A stretch of 46,046 bases of DNA from an uncultured Prevotellaceae bacterium (GTDB lineage: Bacteria; Bacteroidota; Bacteroidia; Bacteroidales; Bacteroidaceae): assembly GCA_902774815.1 (NCBI GenBank), contig CACYJV010000027.1, positions 1-46,046 on the forward strand, given 5' to 3'. The position numbers were made by a program, and so were the translations under genes. The notes beneath the pieces were generated by a model that searched no databases, had not been told where the DNA came from, and saw only the letters and a list, made by a program, of their open reading frames with translations. Positions 32,606-42,800 of this stretch are shown one piece after another (the stretch's first letter is position 1; every line of letters begins with the position of its first letter).

Positions 32606-34018
32606 TTACTTATTTGACTTTGTTTCGCGGTGGCGAGCTTCGATTTCCTTGTTGATTTCGTCAAGCCTCTCATCCGTAAGAGGATACTTATAGATTAAGT
32701 AGCCTACAACAATAAGAAGAATGGCAGGGATAATAGTCGTGAACAGCAGAATAGCATTCTGTGCAATTTCTGAATAATTAGCCAGTTTTGGATAATAAGC
32801 ATTCACTGGTGCGCTGATAAACGAAGCCAGAAATACTACCACAAAGATACTAAGCACGAGCTGAAGGCACTTGTTTGCCTTGAATTCCTCCCACATTTCA
32901 CCGAATGAAACAGGCTTCTCCGGAGTCGTGGTGATATTCTCCTTGCTGCCCATAAAGCAAAGCATCAAGAGCACAAAACCGACTAGTGCGAAAACACAGG
33001 TAACTGTAAACCATGCAAATGGCTCTGTGGGCAAAGCAGACTCTTCACTGGCAAAGTTAAAGCCAATCATTCCCATTACCAATGGAGTAATCCAGCCAGC
33101 GATTGAGAATCCTGCCTTGAAAGCAACACCGGCAAGTGCGTTTACTGTGGCTGCAGGTCTGTTTCCTGTACGATATTCTGCTTCGGTGATTACTTCAGGA
33201 ACCAGTGCCCACATCAGTGAACCGACAAGAAGTCCGACTCCCGTCATAACCTTAGCAGCCTGAACTAGCGCGTTGAGATTAGCAACATCAAAGAACTTAC
33301 CGATGGTGAACAAGATGGCAAATCCAATCAAGCCGATAGCAAGGAGCGTATAATAAAGTCCCTTTTTGCCTAACAATTTCTTCAACATTGGCATTGAAGG
33401 CAAGATGATGAATGCGGGAATCGTACCAATAGCCATAAACGTAGCCTGGTTCCAGTCAATTGCAGTATGAACACACATAGCGAGGCCGATGGGGAAGCCT
33501 GCCTGAACAATGATCTGACCGATATTGGCACAAACCATTCGTGTAGAAGTAAGAATGAGTACTTCGTCGTTATCACGCGTCATACTTGCCATGATTGAGC
33601 CGTATGGTATGTTCACGACTGAATAGATCATGCTCAGGACGGTATAGCTGACCGTAGCATAGATCATCTTCATCGTCATAGACCATGTAGCTGCTTGGGG
33701 AAGCATCAATAGGCAAGCGGCAACGGTAAGAGGGATACCGCCATAGAGAAGGTAAGTGCGATACTTGCCTAACTTTGGATTGCGATTGTCAATATAACGC
33801 CCCACTACAGGACTCCAGAAACAGTCAATGAGACGAACAGTGAGTATCAATCCACTGACAAAGGCTGGATTGATCTTCAACACTGTTGTAAGATAAATCA
33901 TCAAGTAGCATGCTACTGTCTGAAAAATAAGATTCTGCGCCAGGTCGCCCGAACCGAAGCCGATGCGCTGGAGCCACGACAATTTGTAAAAACCGTTTTC
34001 CTGTGTCATATGTGTCAT
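32606..34018 (-). CDS. GPH-family oligosaccharide:cation symporter (XynP/XylT-like)
   Basis: The 470-residue protein has about 12 membrane helices and the start typical of the glycoside-pentoside-hexuronide group: KLSWLQRIGFGSGDLAQNLIFQ followed by the conserved RLIDCFWSPVVGRYIDN. These symporters import beta-xylosides, glucuronides and similar sugars with Na+ or H+. It heads the GPH-GH43-GH67 unit and is divergent from the SASA esterase, so its substrate is most likely a xylo-oligosaccharide or aldouronate. It ends with a long charged C-terminus (ERLDEINKEIEARHRETKS). Confidence 0.88.
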   Translation of the reverse strand: MTHMTQENGFYKLSWLQRIGFGSGDLAQNLIFQTVACYLMIYLTTVLKINPAFVSGLILTVRLIDCFWSPVVGRYIDNRNPKLGKYRTYLLYGGIPLTVAACLLMLPQAATWSMTMKMIYATVSYTVLSMIYSVVNIPYGSIMASMTRDNDEVLILTSTRMVCANIGQIIVQAGFPIGLAMCVHTAIDWNQATFMAIGTIPAFIILPSMPMLKKLLGKKGLYYTLLAIGLIGFAILFTIGKFFDVANLNALVQAAKVMTGVGLLVGSLMWALVPEVITEAEYRTGNRPAATVNALAGVAFKAGFSIAGWITPLVMGMIGFNFASEESALPTEPFAWFTVTCVFALVGFVLLMLCFMGSKENITTTPEKPVSFGEMWEEFKANKCLQLVLSIFVVVFLASFISAPVNAYYPKLANYSEIAQNAILLFTTIIPAILLIVVGYLIYKYPLTDERLDEINKEIEARHRETKSNK

Positions 34019-34043
34019 AGAGATGATAACTTAATTACAACCG

Positions 34044-34051
34044 CAAAGATA
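34044..34051 (-). promoter_or_regulatory. -7 box of the xylan-oligosaccharide operon
   Basis: Minus-strand TATCTTTG. Expected start near 34037, leader about 19 bases. A good -33 match is not seen at the usual distance, which fits an activator-dependent promoter. Confidence 0.5.
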
Positions 34052-34158
34052 CGATTTTTTGTACAAATAGCCATCTTAAAATGTTACATTTGCTTTACTA
34101 ATTGTTTCAACATCCTAAGAAATACGAATACATCAAACATGAAATGCCAGAAAAATCG

Positions 34159-34166
34159 TATATTTG
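34159..34166 (+). promoter_or_regulatory. -7 box of the SASA esterase gene
   Basis: TATATTTG, 27 bases before ATG 34194 and 12 before ATG 34179. No clear -33 box. Confidence 0.5.
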
Positions 34167-34193
34167 CACATCTGAATAATGGAAATTAACGAT

Positions 34194-36185
34194 ATGAAAA
34201 GACTCTTCTTCATCACATTGGCCATCCTGGGAACGGTGGTCGTTCAGGCCAGGATCAGCCTGCCTCAGCTCTTCCAAAACGGCATGGTGCTACAACGAGA
34301 GAAACCCATTCCCGTCTGGGGAAATGCCCAATCGGGTGCTACTGTCAAGGTGACATTCCGCAAGAAAACCTATACCGCCACGGCCGATGCACAGGGACGA
34401 TGGCAAGTAGTGATGCAGGCACAGAAGGCAGGCGGCCCCTATGAACTGGCCATTGCCGAAGTTGGCAGCGGCGAAAGCACCGTGTTGACCGATGTCCTCG
34501 TGGGCGATGTATGGCTTTGTTCTGGTCAGTCAAACATCGATGTCACCGTGGAAAGGGTGCATCCACAATACGACGCTAGCACTTTCGACTACGAGAATGA
34601 CCGCATACGACTCTTCCGCGTCGAGCGCGACTTCGAAACCCATGGCCCACGCGCTGACATACGTCCCACAAACATCCACTGGAGCCGCCTCAACCGACAG
34701 AATTCGTGGTTGTTTTCGGCCGTAGGCTACTTCCTAGGTCGGGAGATGTTCCGTCGCAATGGTGTACCTCAAGGTGTCATTGTCAATAGCGTTGGGGGCT
34801 CACCCATACAGGCTTGGCTCGATGCCGACACGCTGATGCAACACTGGCCGCAGGAGTTTGCACGCACGAAGTTCTACCAAAACGATGCCATGGTCAAAGC
34901 GATGCAGGAGGCAAACATGAAGGCTTCCAACCAATGGCGGCAACAACTCGACAGCGCCGACCCAGGTTTGGTCGACCACTATGCCGATAATAGCTATGAC
35001 GACAGCCACTGGCCACTCGTCAATGTGCTAGTGCCGCGCCATCGAAGCCTCAGCAACGATGGTTCCAACAGACCCTATCACGGTTCTTTCTGGGCACGTC
35101 AGAGTGTCAATATCGATGCTGCCCATGCCGGGCAGGAGGCTCGTTTGCTGGTTGGAACGCTGTTCGATGCTGACCAAACCTACGTAAACGGTCAATTAGT
35201 GGGCACCACAGGCTATCAGTATCCTCCGCGTCGCTACACAATTCCTGCCGGAGTATTGCAGGAAGGAAGCAACTCGCTGGCTGTCAGGCTGATCACTCAG
35301 GGGGGCACACCTCACTTCATTCCCGACAAGCCTTATAAGCTGGTGTTTGCCGATGGCACAGAAGTGGCACTCAAACCACAGTGGCGCATTCACCAAGGGG
35401 CACAAATGCCGTCTTGCCCGCAGATGGATGCAGGCGGCCAGAACTTGCCATCAGTACTCTATAATGCCATGTTGCACCCGCTAGCTCCCTATGGAATTGC
35501 TGGTGTAGTTTGGTATCAAGGCGAGTCAAACACGGGCGATGGCAACCGCTACGCACAACTTCTGCAACAGCTCATCAATGGTTGGCGCCAGCTATGGCAG
35601 CAGAAGTCAGACGTTGAAGCATCGCCCGCAAAGCCAATTCCCTTCGTCGTGGTGCAACTGGCCAACTTCATGGAACCTTCAGAACGGCCGCAAGACAGTG
35701 GCTGGTCGTATGTACGTGAGGCTCAACGACGCGTTGCCAATCAAATGGAACAGACGGAACTGGCTGTCATCATCGACCTTGGCGAAACCGTCGACATTCA
35801 TCCGCTTCGCAAACAGGAAGTGGCTGAACGCATAGCGCGCTGCTTTGACCACCTCATCTGGCATCCTGGCACCAAGCTTTCGCCACAGGTAGTGGATTGG
35901 AAGGTGAGCGATGCCGAAGGTTGCATTACCCTCGAACTCGACCAACCGCTACAGAAGGCTACAACTGCCACACCAATGGAACTCTTCGAGTTTGAGGTTG
36001 CAGCTGCCGATGGAGTCTACACCCCAGCCAAAGCCACAGGGTCAGGCAAGACAATCAGCATCGTTTCGCCCGTGAAACAGCCGCAACGGCTACGCTATGC
36101 ATGGAAGAACAACCCCCTGAAAGCCAACGCCTTCTCGCTTGAGGGACTGCCTTTGTCGCCCTTCCAGCTTGATTTGAACCGATAA
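34194..36185 (+). CDS. Secreted SASA-family carbohydrate acetylesterase (sialate O-acetylesterase-like)
   Basis: The start at ATG 34194 (MKRLFFITLAILGTVVVQA) gives a standard signal peptide and 663 residues; ATG 34179 adds five residues. The SASA/SGNH-like nucleophile motif is GDVWLCSGQSNI (Ser in GQSN), with further block GVVWYQGESNTGDG and the catalytic-histidine region near IDLGETVDIHPLRKQEVAERI. A jelly-roll-like insertion lies about residues 260-390. The family includes sialate O-acetylesterases and xylan acetyl esterases; divergence from GPH-GH43-GH67 favours acetyl-xylan. It has its own -7 box and terminator. Confidence 0.88.
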   Translation: MKRLFFITLAILGTVVVQARISLPQLFQNGMVLQREKPIPVWGNAQSGATVKVTFRKKTYTATADAQGRWQVVMQAQKAGGPYELAIAEVGSGESTVLTDVLVGDVWLCSGQSNIDVTVERVHPQYDASTFDYENDRIRLFRVERDFETHGPRADIRPTNIHWSRLNRQNSWLFSAVGYFLGREMFRRNGVPQGVIVNSVGGSPIQAWLDADTLMQHWPQEFARTKFYQNDAMVKAMQEANMKASNQWRQQLDSADPGLVDHYADNSYDDSHWPLVNVLVPRHRSLSNDGSNRPYHGSFWARQSVNIDAAHAGQEARLLVGTLFDADQTYVNGQLVGTTGYQYPPRRYTIPAGVLQEGSNSLAVRLITQGGTPHFIPDKPYKLVFADGTEVALKPQWRIHQGAQMPSCPQMDAGGQNLPSVLYNAMLHPLAPYGIAGVVWYQGESNTGDGNRYAQLLQQLINGWRQLWQQKSDVEASPAKPIPFVVVQLANFMEPSERPQDSGWSYVREAQRRVANQMEQTELAVIIDLGETVDIHPLRKQEVAERIARCFDHLIWHPGTKLSPQVVDWKVSDAEGCITLELDQPLQKATTATPMELFEFEVAAADGVYTPAKATGSGKTISIVSPVKQPQRLRYAWKNNPLKANAFSLEGLPLSPFQLDLNR

Positions 36186-36303
36186 TGAGCCCTAATGGTT
36201 TCAGCAACTTATACCGATAACGGCTGTATTGGCCATCTATACTCGGCGTAAAGACCATTTTTACTCTACGCATCAACTGTTGACAACAATATAAAACGTC
36301 AAT

Positions 36304-36351
36304 AAAAGCATCACCCTGACAAGCCGTTTGACTTGCCAGGGTGATGCTTTT
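36304..36351. terminator. Bidirectional terminator between SASA esterase and protease genes
   Basis: AAAAGCATCACCCTG pairs with CAGGGTGATGCTTTT, with an extra inner CAAG/CTTG stem. A-run and T-run flank the two sides. Confidence 0.9.
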
Positions 36352-36376
36352 ATGTTGCTAAAGGACTGATTTAGAA

Positions 36377-39300
36377 TCAGCGAACCACAACTTTACGACC
36401 ACCAATGATGTTCACGCCACGCTGCTTCTGCTCGAGACGCTGACCATTGAGGTTGTAGATAGGTTCATTACCATTGATCAATTGCGAATTGCGAATTGCC
36501 TCAATGCCATTGGTTTCCTCACCGTTGATGACAATGTTCAGCGACTTGGCAGATCCATCGGCAACGATGTAGGCATTGTAAGCCTTCACGGTAGCCTCGC
36601 CATTCGTGAACTGCTCGCCGGCTGCATTTATCACATAGCCGTTGACAGTTGCCTCTGCATAGGTTCCAATGAACTCCTTGCCACCATAGATAACGGGATC
36701 AAGAACCGTCACAGGCACCTCGACGTTCACGCCACGGAAGGTGATTTGCTTGTTTGTCATGTCCCAATTGGTACCCCAGGCATTGCCAGGAACACTGATA
36801 ATGTAAGGCTTGTTGGCCTCGAAAGCTGTGGCATAGTCGAACGTAAGCGATTCGCCGTCAGCTCCAGTGAACTCCATCAGCCAGAAGTGGCAACGCTGAT
36901 CGTCCTTAGACTTGAACCACTTCAGGTTCTTAGTGCCATTCTTCACTGAGTTCACAGTGAATGGAAGCACGATGGTTTCCCATCCTTTACCATTATTGTT
37001 GTTACCGTTTGCAAACGTGCGGACGTAGCTTATTTCCTTAGCCGTAAAGGCTTCGGGAGCATAGAACGGACTTGTCGCATCGACCGTCATCTTCTCAGCA
37101 ACACCATCTACGACCTGATTGAGGCTATAAATAGGATTATACGAACTGGTGGGTTTCTGATCTACAGTGATGTAAACCAGACAGTTCTTTCCAGAGATGC
37201 CGTCCATGTAGTAGGTCGATGACAATCCTCTGCAGTCGATGGCAGCGGCGGTCTTTGCATCCTCAGGCAGTTTCACGCTAGAAGTAGGCTCCGGTGCGTC
37301 TTTCACGGTTCCATCAGCCTGCCAGTAGCGGAAGTAGGACTGCAATCCAAGGCTCTTTGATGCAATGTTCACCTCGCTATCACCATTCTTCTTGTAAAGA
37401 CGGATGGTGTATGTATTGCCAGAAACCAAACCTGTCACTGTTCCCAGATCGAAGTGGATGGTCTCTGTGCTATTGGCGGCCACCTCTACGGGTACAGATG
37501 CTGTGGCATACTTGGTGGAACCCTTCTCAACAGCAAGATAATAGGTATTGGTATACGTACTCGAAGAGCTGTTTGCAATCTCAAACGTACCCGTTACCGA
37601 AGCCAGCTGGCCATTGACACTCTTCACGCTGAGCGTAGTTGCGCCTTCCTGACCATCAAACTCAAGCTTACCCTCCTTAATCTTGTTGGCATCAGCACCA
37701 TAGCCAATGAACATCTTACCAGTGCCAAAAGCATTATTCGATGAGTTGTCACCAAACATGAACCAAAGGTTGTACTCGCCCTTGGCAGCTTTCACGGTGA
37801 AGTCGTGAGTGGTCTCTCCGGGTTTCAGTGTTGCCAGCATTGACAGAACGGTAGAGGCTGTTGTGCCAGTGCCATAGCCCATGGAGATCTTTCCGAAGTA
37901 GTCGTCGCCTGTGTTGTTGATCGTCACGCGTACGATGTTCTCCTTGTTGGCCTCCATGTCGCCGATAAACTCAATGTTGTTCACGCTGAACTGAGCGTTT
38001 GCAGGATCAACGGGATGGACTAACACTTTCGACACACTGCCGCCAGCCACGGTGACGGTAATGTAGTTCTTGTCGGTACCATTGTCAGCATACCACTTGT
38101 CAGTGCCTGTGACACGCGAAACGTGTACAAGGTCGTAGTCGCCATCAGCCTTCGAGGCAATGCCAAGGTCAGACATGGAGGTCGTAACACCGTCAGCAAC
38201 CTGGATAGATCCGAAAGCCTGGTTGTTGTAGTCCTGATGCAGGAACTCCAGCGAGCCATCGGCATTGCGGATGGCCCAGCCGCCATCGAAGTTCAAAGGT
38301 GCACCGAACACATTGTAAGTACCAAATGAAGAACCATAGATGGTACTGGTATAGACAGAAGTCTTGCTCTTCCAGTAGAAGTTCAGCGAGGCATTCACCT
38401 CGGCAGGCTTCTCGTAGGAGATGTTGATGACGGCCTGCTGGTTATACTTATATTCTGCATCGGCAACCGAAGCGGCACCAGAACCAGCACCAGCAGGCTT
38501 CAAAACGGAAAGGTTGAAAAATCCATCGTACTCAGTATTGTTGATGGCCTCGGCCAGACCCCAACCCCAGTTCACATGGAAGAGACCGTCCTTATAGCCG
38601 TCGAGCACGAAGCAGTGGCCTTCCGACGAGAACGACGTACCCACTGTGGCACCATAGACCACAGCTCGGCCATTGGCGAACTCATTGTAGAGCATGTCCT
38701 CCCATTCCTCTGAGTTGAAGTAGGCGCGGTCGACACTTTGCACATATGGATTCATGTTCAGATACTGGCTCATGGCTGGCGGCACGTCGATGACGAGTGC
38801 ACCAGAGACATCAGAGTACTCCATCTTCACGCTGCGACCGCAGTACTGCATCAGACGGCCCACTGCCACCTCTTGCTCTTCGGTGATAGTGTTGGTGACG
38901 ATGGTTGAGTAGTTGTCAATCATGTTAGCCCAATCGAAGGTGATTGGTGGCAGTGCTGGCAGCGTGTGCCCTGTCAGCGAACCTTCTGCGGGTTTATAAG
39001 CGGGAATCTCGTTGGTTTGGAAAGTGGGCCAAGAGCCATGCTTTGCCTTGTAGTTCTTGGCCTCGTTGTAAAGTACCTGAGCCATGGCTGTTGCCACGCA
39101 ACCCGTCAGGATGCGCTCCTTATAGTAAGAAAGGTTATCAGGCTCACCTGCTTCATCAACATCGTCGAGCAACATGCAACGATAAGAACTGGACTGGTCC
39201 CATTTTGTGGTCATCAACTTTTCGATAGGAGCCTTTGCCTCACGGCGCGGACCACGTTGGACGTTGCTATTTCCGAGTGATTTGATCTGGTCGGCATACA

Positions 39301-39646
39301 TTTGAAGCACGAAACGCATGTTGTCGGGCATGTTGTTCAAGTCGAAAGAACCACCTTCGACATAGCCGAGGATCTCCTCGGTGCGGTCATCACCAGAAAC
39401 GATGACGAAACCGTTGCCATCACCCACGTTGAAGACGTGAAGGGCTTCGCCAAAGGCCTGAGCCTCAGCAAGCTGGGGTGCACGCAGGGCAGCAGCACGA
39501 CGTGCATTCTTGGTCTGCTGGGCCTGCTTCTGCAGGAATGCTGCAGCCTTCTGCTTAGCGTCTTGGCTGCTGACGGGTCCTGCCATGACATTGGTGCTGA
39601 GCAGCAATGCCACGATGATGCTGATATAATAGACAGTCTTTTTCAT
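36377..39646 (-). CDS. Secreted C10 (streptopain-type) cysteine protease with Spi prodomain and T9SS tail
   Basis: The 1089-residue start is ATG 39644-39646 (MKKTVYYISIIVALLLSTNVMAG signal peptide). Residues of about 70-120 form a Spi-like propeptide (GFVIVSGDDRTEEILGYV) followed by a dibasic RGPRREAK cleavage region. The C10 catalytic cysteine is in TGCVATAMAQ (C183) and the histidine in SEGHCFVLDGY (H344), with VNWGWG after it. Then come several beta-sandwich domains and a T9SS type-A sorting tail (IYNLNGQRLEQKQRGVN, GGRKVVVR). It hydrolyses proteins outside the cell. Its GGAGG ribosome-binding site lies in the last codons of the 69-aa peptide gene, 4 bases upstream. Confidence 0.9.
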   Translation of the reverse strand: MKKTVYYISIIVALLLSTNVMAGPVSSQDAKQKAAAFLQKQAQQTKNARRAAALRAPQLAEAQAFGEALHVFNVGDGNGFVIVSGDDRTEEILGYVEGGSFDLNNMPDNMRFVLQMYADQIKSLGNSNVQRGPRREAKAPIEKLMTTKWDQSSSYRCMLLDDVDEAGEPDNLSYYKERILTGCVATAMAQVLYNEAKNYKAKHGSWPTFQTNEIPAYKPAEGSLTGHTLPALPPITFDWANMIDNYSTIVTNTITEEQEVAVGRLMQYCGRSVKMEYSDVSGALVIDVPPAMSQYLNMNPYVQSVDRAYFNSEEWEDMLYNEFANGRAVVYGATVGTSFSSEGHCFVLDGYKDGLFHVNWGWGLAEAINNTEYDGFFNLSVLKPAGAGSGAASVADAEYKYNQQAVINISYEKPAEVNASLNFYWKSKTSVYTSTIYGSSFGTYNVFGAPLNFDGGWAIRNADGSLEFLHQDYNNQAFGSIQVADGVTTSMSDLGIASKADGDYDLVHVSRVTGTDKWYADNGTDKNYITVTVAGGSVSKVLVHPVDPANAQFSVNNIEFIGDMEANKENIVRVTINNTGDDYFGKISMGYGTGTTASTVLSMLATLKPGETTHDFTVKAAKGEYNLWFMFGDNSSNNAFGTGKMFIGYGADANKIKEGKLEFDGQEGATTLSVKSVNGQLASVTGTFEIANSSSSTYTNTYYLAVEKGSTKYATASVPVEVAANSTETIHFDLGTVTGLVSGNTYTIRLYKKNGDSEVNIASKSLGLQSYFRYWQADGTVKDAPEPTSSVKLPEDAKTAAAIDCRGLSSTYYMDGISGKNCLVYITVDQKPTSSYNPIYSLNQVVDGVAEKMTVDATSPFYAPEAFTAKEISYVRTFANGNNNNGKGWETIVLPFTVNSVKNGTKNLKWFKSKDDQRCHFWLMEFTGADGESLTFDYATAFEANKPYIISVPGNAWGTNWDMTNKQITFRGVNVEVPVTVLDPVIYGGKEFIGTYAEATVNGYVINAAGEQFTNGEATVKAYNAYIVADGSAKSLNIVINGEETNGIEAIRNSQLINGNEPIYNLNGQRLEQKQRGVNIIGGRKVVVR

Positions 39647-39650
39647 ATTG

Positions 39651-39860
39651 TTAGTCCTCCCATACGCTATGATTGTTAAACTTGGCACCGCCGAGTCCCG
39701 GGGTGTCACCATAGTCACCTGCACCAGGTCCGTCGCCTGGATCGTCAGTAATGTCTGGCAACTGGGCGTCACTTGCACCGGGGCCACTTCCGGCAAGAAT
39801 GGTCTCGGCACTATAAGTTAACTCTTTGATAGCCGGCATGATATATTGAAGCTTTTTCAT
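39651..39860 (-). CDS. 69-aa acidic Gly-rich peptide sandwiched between two C10 proteases
   Basis: MKKLQYIMPAIKEL begins a 69-residue product with no signal peptide. It continues to an ILAGSGPGA segment (about 21-29) and a Gly/Asp/Pro-rich C-terminal half (DDPGDGPGAGDYGDTPGLGG), ending HSVWED. It lies 29 bases after the upstream protease and 4 bases before the downstream protease in the same direction. To my memory Prevotella genomes contain many orphan ORFs of the form MKKxxYxxP...L...G(S)...W(D/E)(D/E); family membership is unverified. Possible roles are a cytoplasmic protease inhibitor (as with staphostatins and Bfi proteins next to C10-type proteases), a peptide precursor, or a regulator. 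Confidence 0.7.
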   Translation of the reverse strand: MKKLQYIMPAIKELTYSAETILAGSGPGASDAQLPDITDDPGDGPGAGDYGDTPGLGGAKFNNHSVWED

Positions 39861-39889
39861 ACTGTTACTTTGTTACCTTGTTCGTTTTA
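39861..39889 (-). promoter_or_regulatory. Spacer with GTAACAAAGTAAC repeat before the small peptide
   Basis: On the coding strand the spacer has AACAAGGTAACAAAGTAACAG directly before ATG; I give GTAACAAAGTAACAG as the key 15 bases. The same 15 bases occur at the end of the GPH transporter gene (32595-32609). It has no promoter box of the usual type, which supports transcription from upstream. Confidence 0.45.
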
Positions 39890-42800
39890 TTACTTTGTCA
39901 AGACCTTCTTGCCACCCACGATGTTCACACCACGCTGCAGCTGCTTGATGCGCTGACCGTTGAGGTTGTAGATGGGCTGGTTTTCTACATTCAGTTCGTT
40001 ATTCTCAATTTGCTCAATACCATCGGTCTCGCTATTGGCTACGCGCAGCACACGGATATTGTTGGCCTGACCAGCAACAGGAGCAAAGAAAGCACGGAAG
40101 GGCTGCTCGGTGGCGTTCTCAGTTTGCAGTTCGAAGAAGTCGCCATCCTCATTCAGCTTGTAGGCATTCTTGCAGTCAGCAACGGTAAATGTGCCGTTGA
40201 AGACGTACTCCCCACTCTCGGTAACAGGCTTCACGTTGGCACTGATGGCAACATTCTCGCCACGGAAGATGAATTCCTTGTTGTGGAGGTCATACTTATC
40301 ACCCCACTTATCACCAGGAACAGCAAGCAGATAAGGCACGTTTGCCTGCATCTTGCGCTCGGAAGCATAGTCGAAGTAAACGGTTCCGCCTACGCCGTTG
40401 GTATACTTATAGAGCCAGAACTTGCGGCCGCTGGCGTCGCTCTTGCTGTGGAACCAGTCGATGTTGGCACCATCAAGGGTCGGAGTAGCCTCGAAGGGCA
40501 ACACGATGGTGTTCCAACCACCCGTACCTCCGTTGTTGTAATTTGTAAAGGTACGCGCGAAGGTAATTTCCTGAGCAGTGAAGGCAACAGGGAATACGAC
40601 GGGCTTACCATCGACCAACGTAATCTTTTCAGCTTCGCCACCTACCACAACGTTCTTACCACTAAGTTCAGAAGGAATGGTTGCACCAGCGGGGAAGATG
40701 TAGAGACAGTTCTCGTTGCTAATGCTCGAAAGGTTGACAATAGATGCGTCGAACTTGCTGAAGTCAACAGCTGCAGTATTCTCAGGCAGATCAGTAACGC
40801 CAGTGTCTTCGGGCATCACACGCTCCAGACTACCAGTAGCCGTGTAGTAAGGAATACCCACCTTCACCATGATTTCGAAGTTGCTGAAGTATGACTTGTC
40901 GACTTTCTGAGAGTAGGTGCTACTGCTACGGGTAGAGGTCAGAGCCTCACAGGTCAGATAGTACTTCTTGCCAGACTTCAAGCCTTCAAAGTTCACAGGA
41001 TAAGCCTGCTCGGCACCTTTCTGAACGACGAACTGCTGAATAGTTTCACCAATGACTTCCTTGTTCTCATCCGTTAGTGTGATGCGAACCGGTCCATTGA
41101 ATATATAGCTGGACGGACTATAAGACCCCGACCAGCTGCTATATGAGCTATTGATAATATTAATTGAACCTGTCAAAGAAGAGCTGTAAAGATAAGCATT
41201 GCCATCGACATATTCATAGTCCTCGAAGTCAACACCGGTGTATGTGGTGTAGTTGGCATAGTTATTTGCGTCTGTCACGGTGCCTGTCCAGATGGTCTCA
41301 TTATTATACTTGATGATCACTTCGTAAGTAGGATTGGTGAGCGACTTGTAGCCGGAGCCCTTCTCAAGGAAGAGTGACATGGTCTTCTTCTGACCGGCCG
41401 ACAGACCCACGTACATCGACGAGCCACCAACGCGGGTGCCATCGCTGCGTACGGCTGAAATCGTCAGGTTGCTGTAAACATCGTCGCCCAGGTTGTTCAG
41501 CGTCAGAATGTACTCCAGGTACTGGTCTTCTGAAGAGCCCGTAGTGCCATAGTAGCACACATCGTCAACCTTAACATTGCGAACGGGGTGAACATCAACA
41601 GTCGTAACGGCGCCACCCTCAATCGTGACATCGACGTAGCGCTGGCGATAGCCCGTGCAGAGATTCCATTCGGTTTCATCGCTCTTCTTGCAAACTGGAA
41701 CCAGACGGTAAGTTCCATCGGCAAGTGTAAGGTTGCTAGGGTTCAGGTTGACATACTTATATGGGTCGGAATATCCATAAGAAGTCTCATTGCCATCGAC
41801 GAGCGTGAACGTTCCGTCGGTATTGAGCACGGCCCAACGAATAGAACCGCGATAGCCAGATCCTGTGCGGTTAAAGATAGCTGCTTGAATGCTGGAACCG
41901 TTGCGGCGCATATCCTCGCAGTTCAGTACAAGGACCTCTTCGGTCGTGGCACCATCTTTCTTCGGCTGGATTCCGATGACAGCATTCAGTCCTCCGGTGA
42001 AGCCAGCGGGCGGGCAGGTGTAGCCCATACCAGCCCAACTGCCGAAATAAGTAACAAAAGGATTCAAGATGCCCATGTCGAACCAGCCGTTGCAAGTGCC
42101 GCCCCAGCCCCAGTTGATGTAGAAGAAGCCGGTGCTGGCCTGATAGCCGTCAGCAATGTAGGAGTGGCCACCCAGCTGGTTGTGCTCGCCATAGAATGAT
42201 ACAGGGCGACCGGCAGCCAGCTCCTCATAGATGATTTCATCCCAGTCCTCCTGACTGTAGGAGTCGCGCATGATGGTACGCATGCCTGGGTCGTAGCCAA
42301 AGGTCTTGAAAGCAGGCACCAAAGCGCCGGCCAGTGCACCCGATCCGCCGGTGCTGTAGCTCGTGTTCAGTGCGTCAGCCACGTGGCGCATGAAACGGGG
42401 CATCTCGCCAACGGAAGTATATGACCCGTAAGTTGAAAGAAGCGCATTGTAGTTCGGACTCCAAGCCTCACCGGATGCCTGCTCCGTTACGTTGGAATTG
42501 TAGACGGCAGGAAGCGTCTCTGGATACTTGTAGTAAGCCATGATCATAGCGGTGGTCACGGCCATACATCCTGTTGAGCAGTCGGTGGGACAGTTCTGGC
42601 TGTACTTGCCGCTCTGGTTCCAGGCGAAGTTCACGAAATGAGGGATGTCATTGCGTGCAGCCTTGTGCGGACCGCGCTTCACCTCAATATTGTTTTCCTG
42701 TGCATACTTCACGACGGCGGCATAGTCCTCGAGCGTCAGGCGCAAGGCTTCAGGCATCTGGGCCTCATCGAACGAACCTTCGGTGCTATAGCCGATGACG

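Noticed and set aside
39878-40894. 338-codon frame antisense to the second protease
   Set aside because: Shadow of the protease gene with codon-complement composition and no family resemblance.
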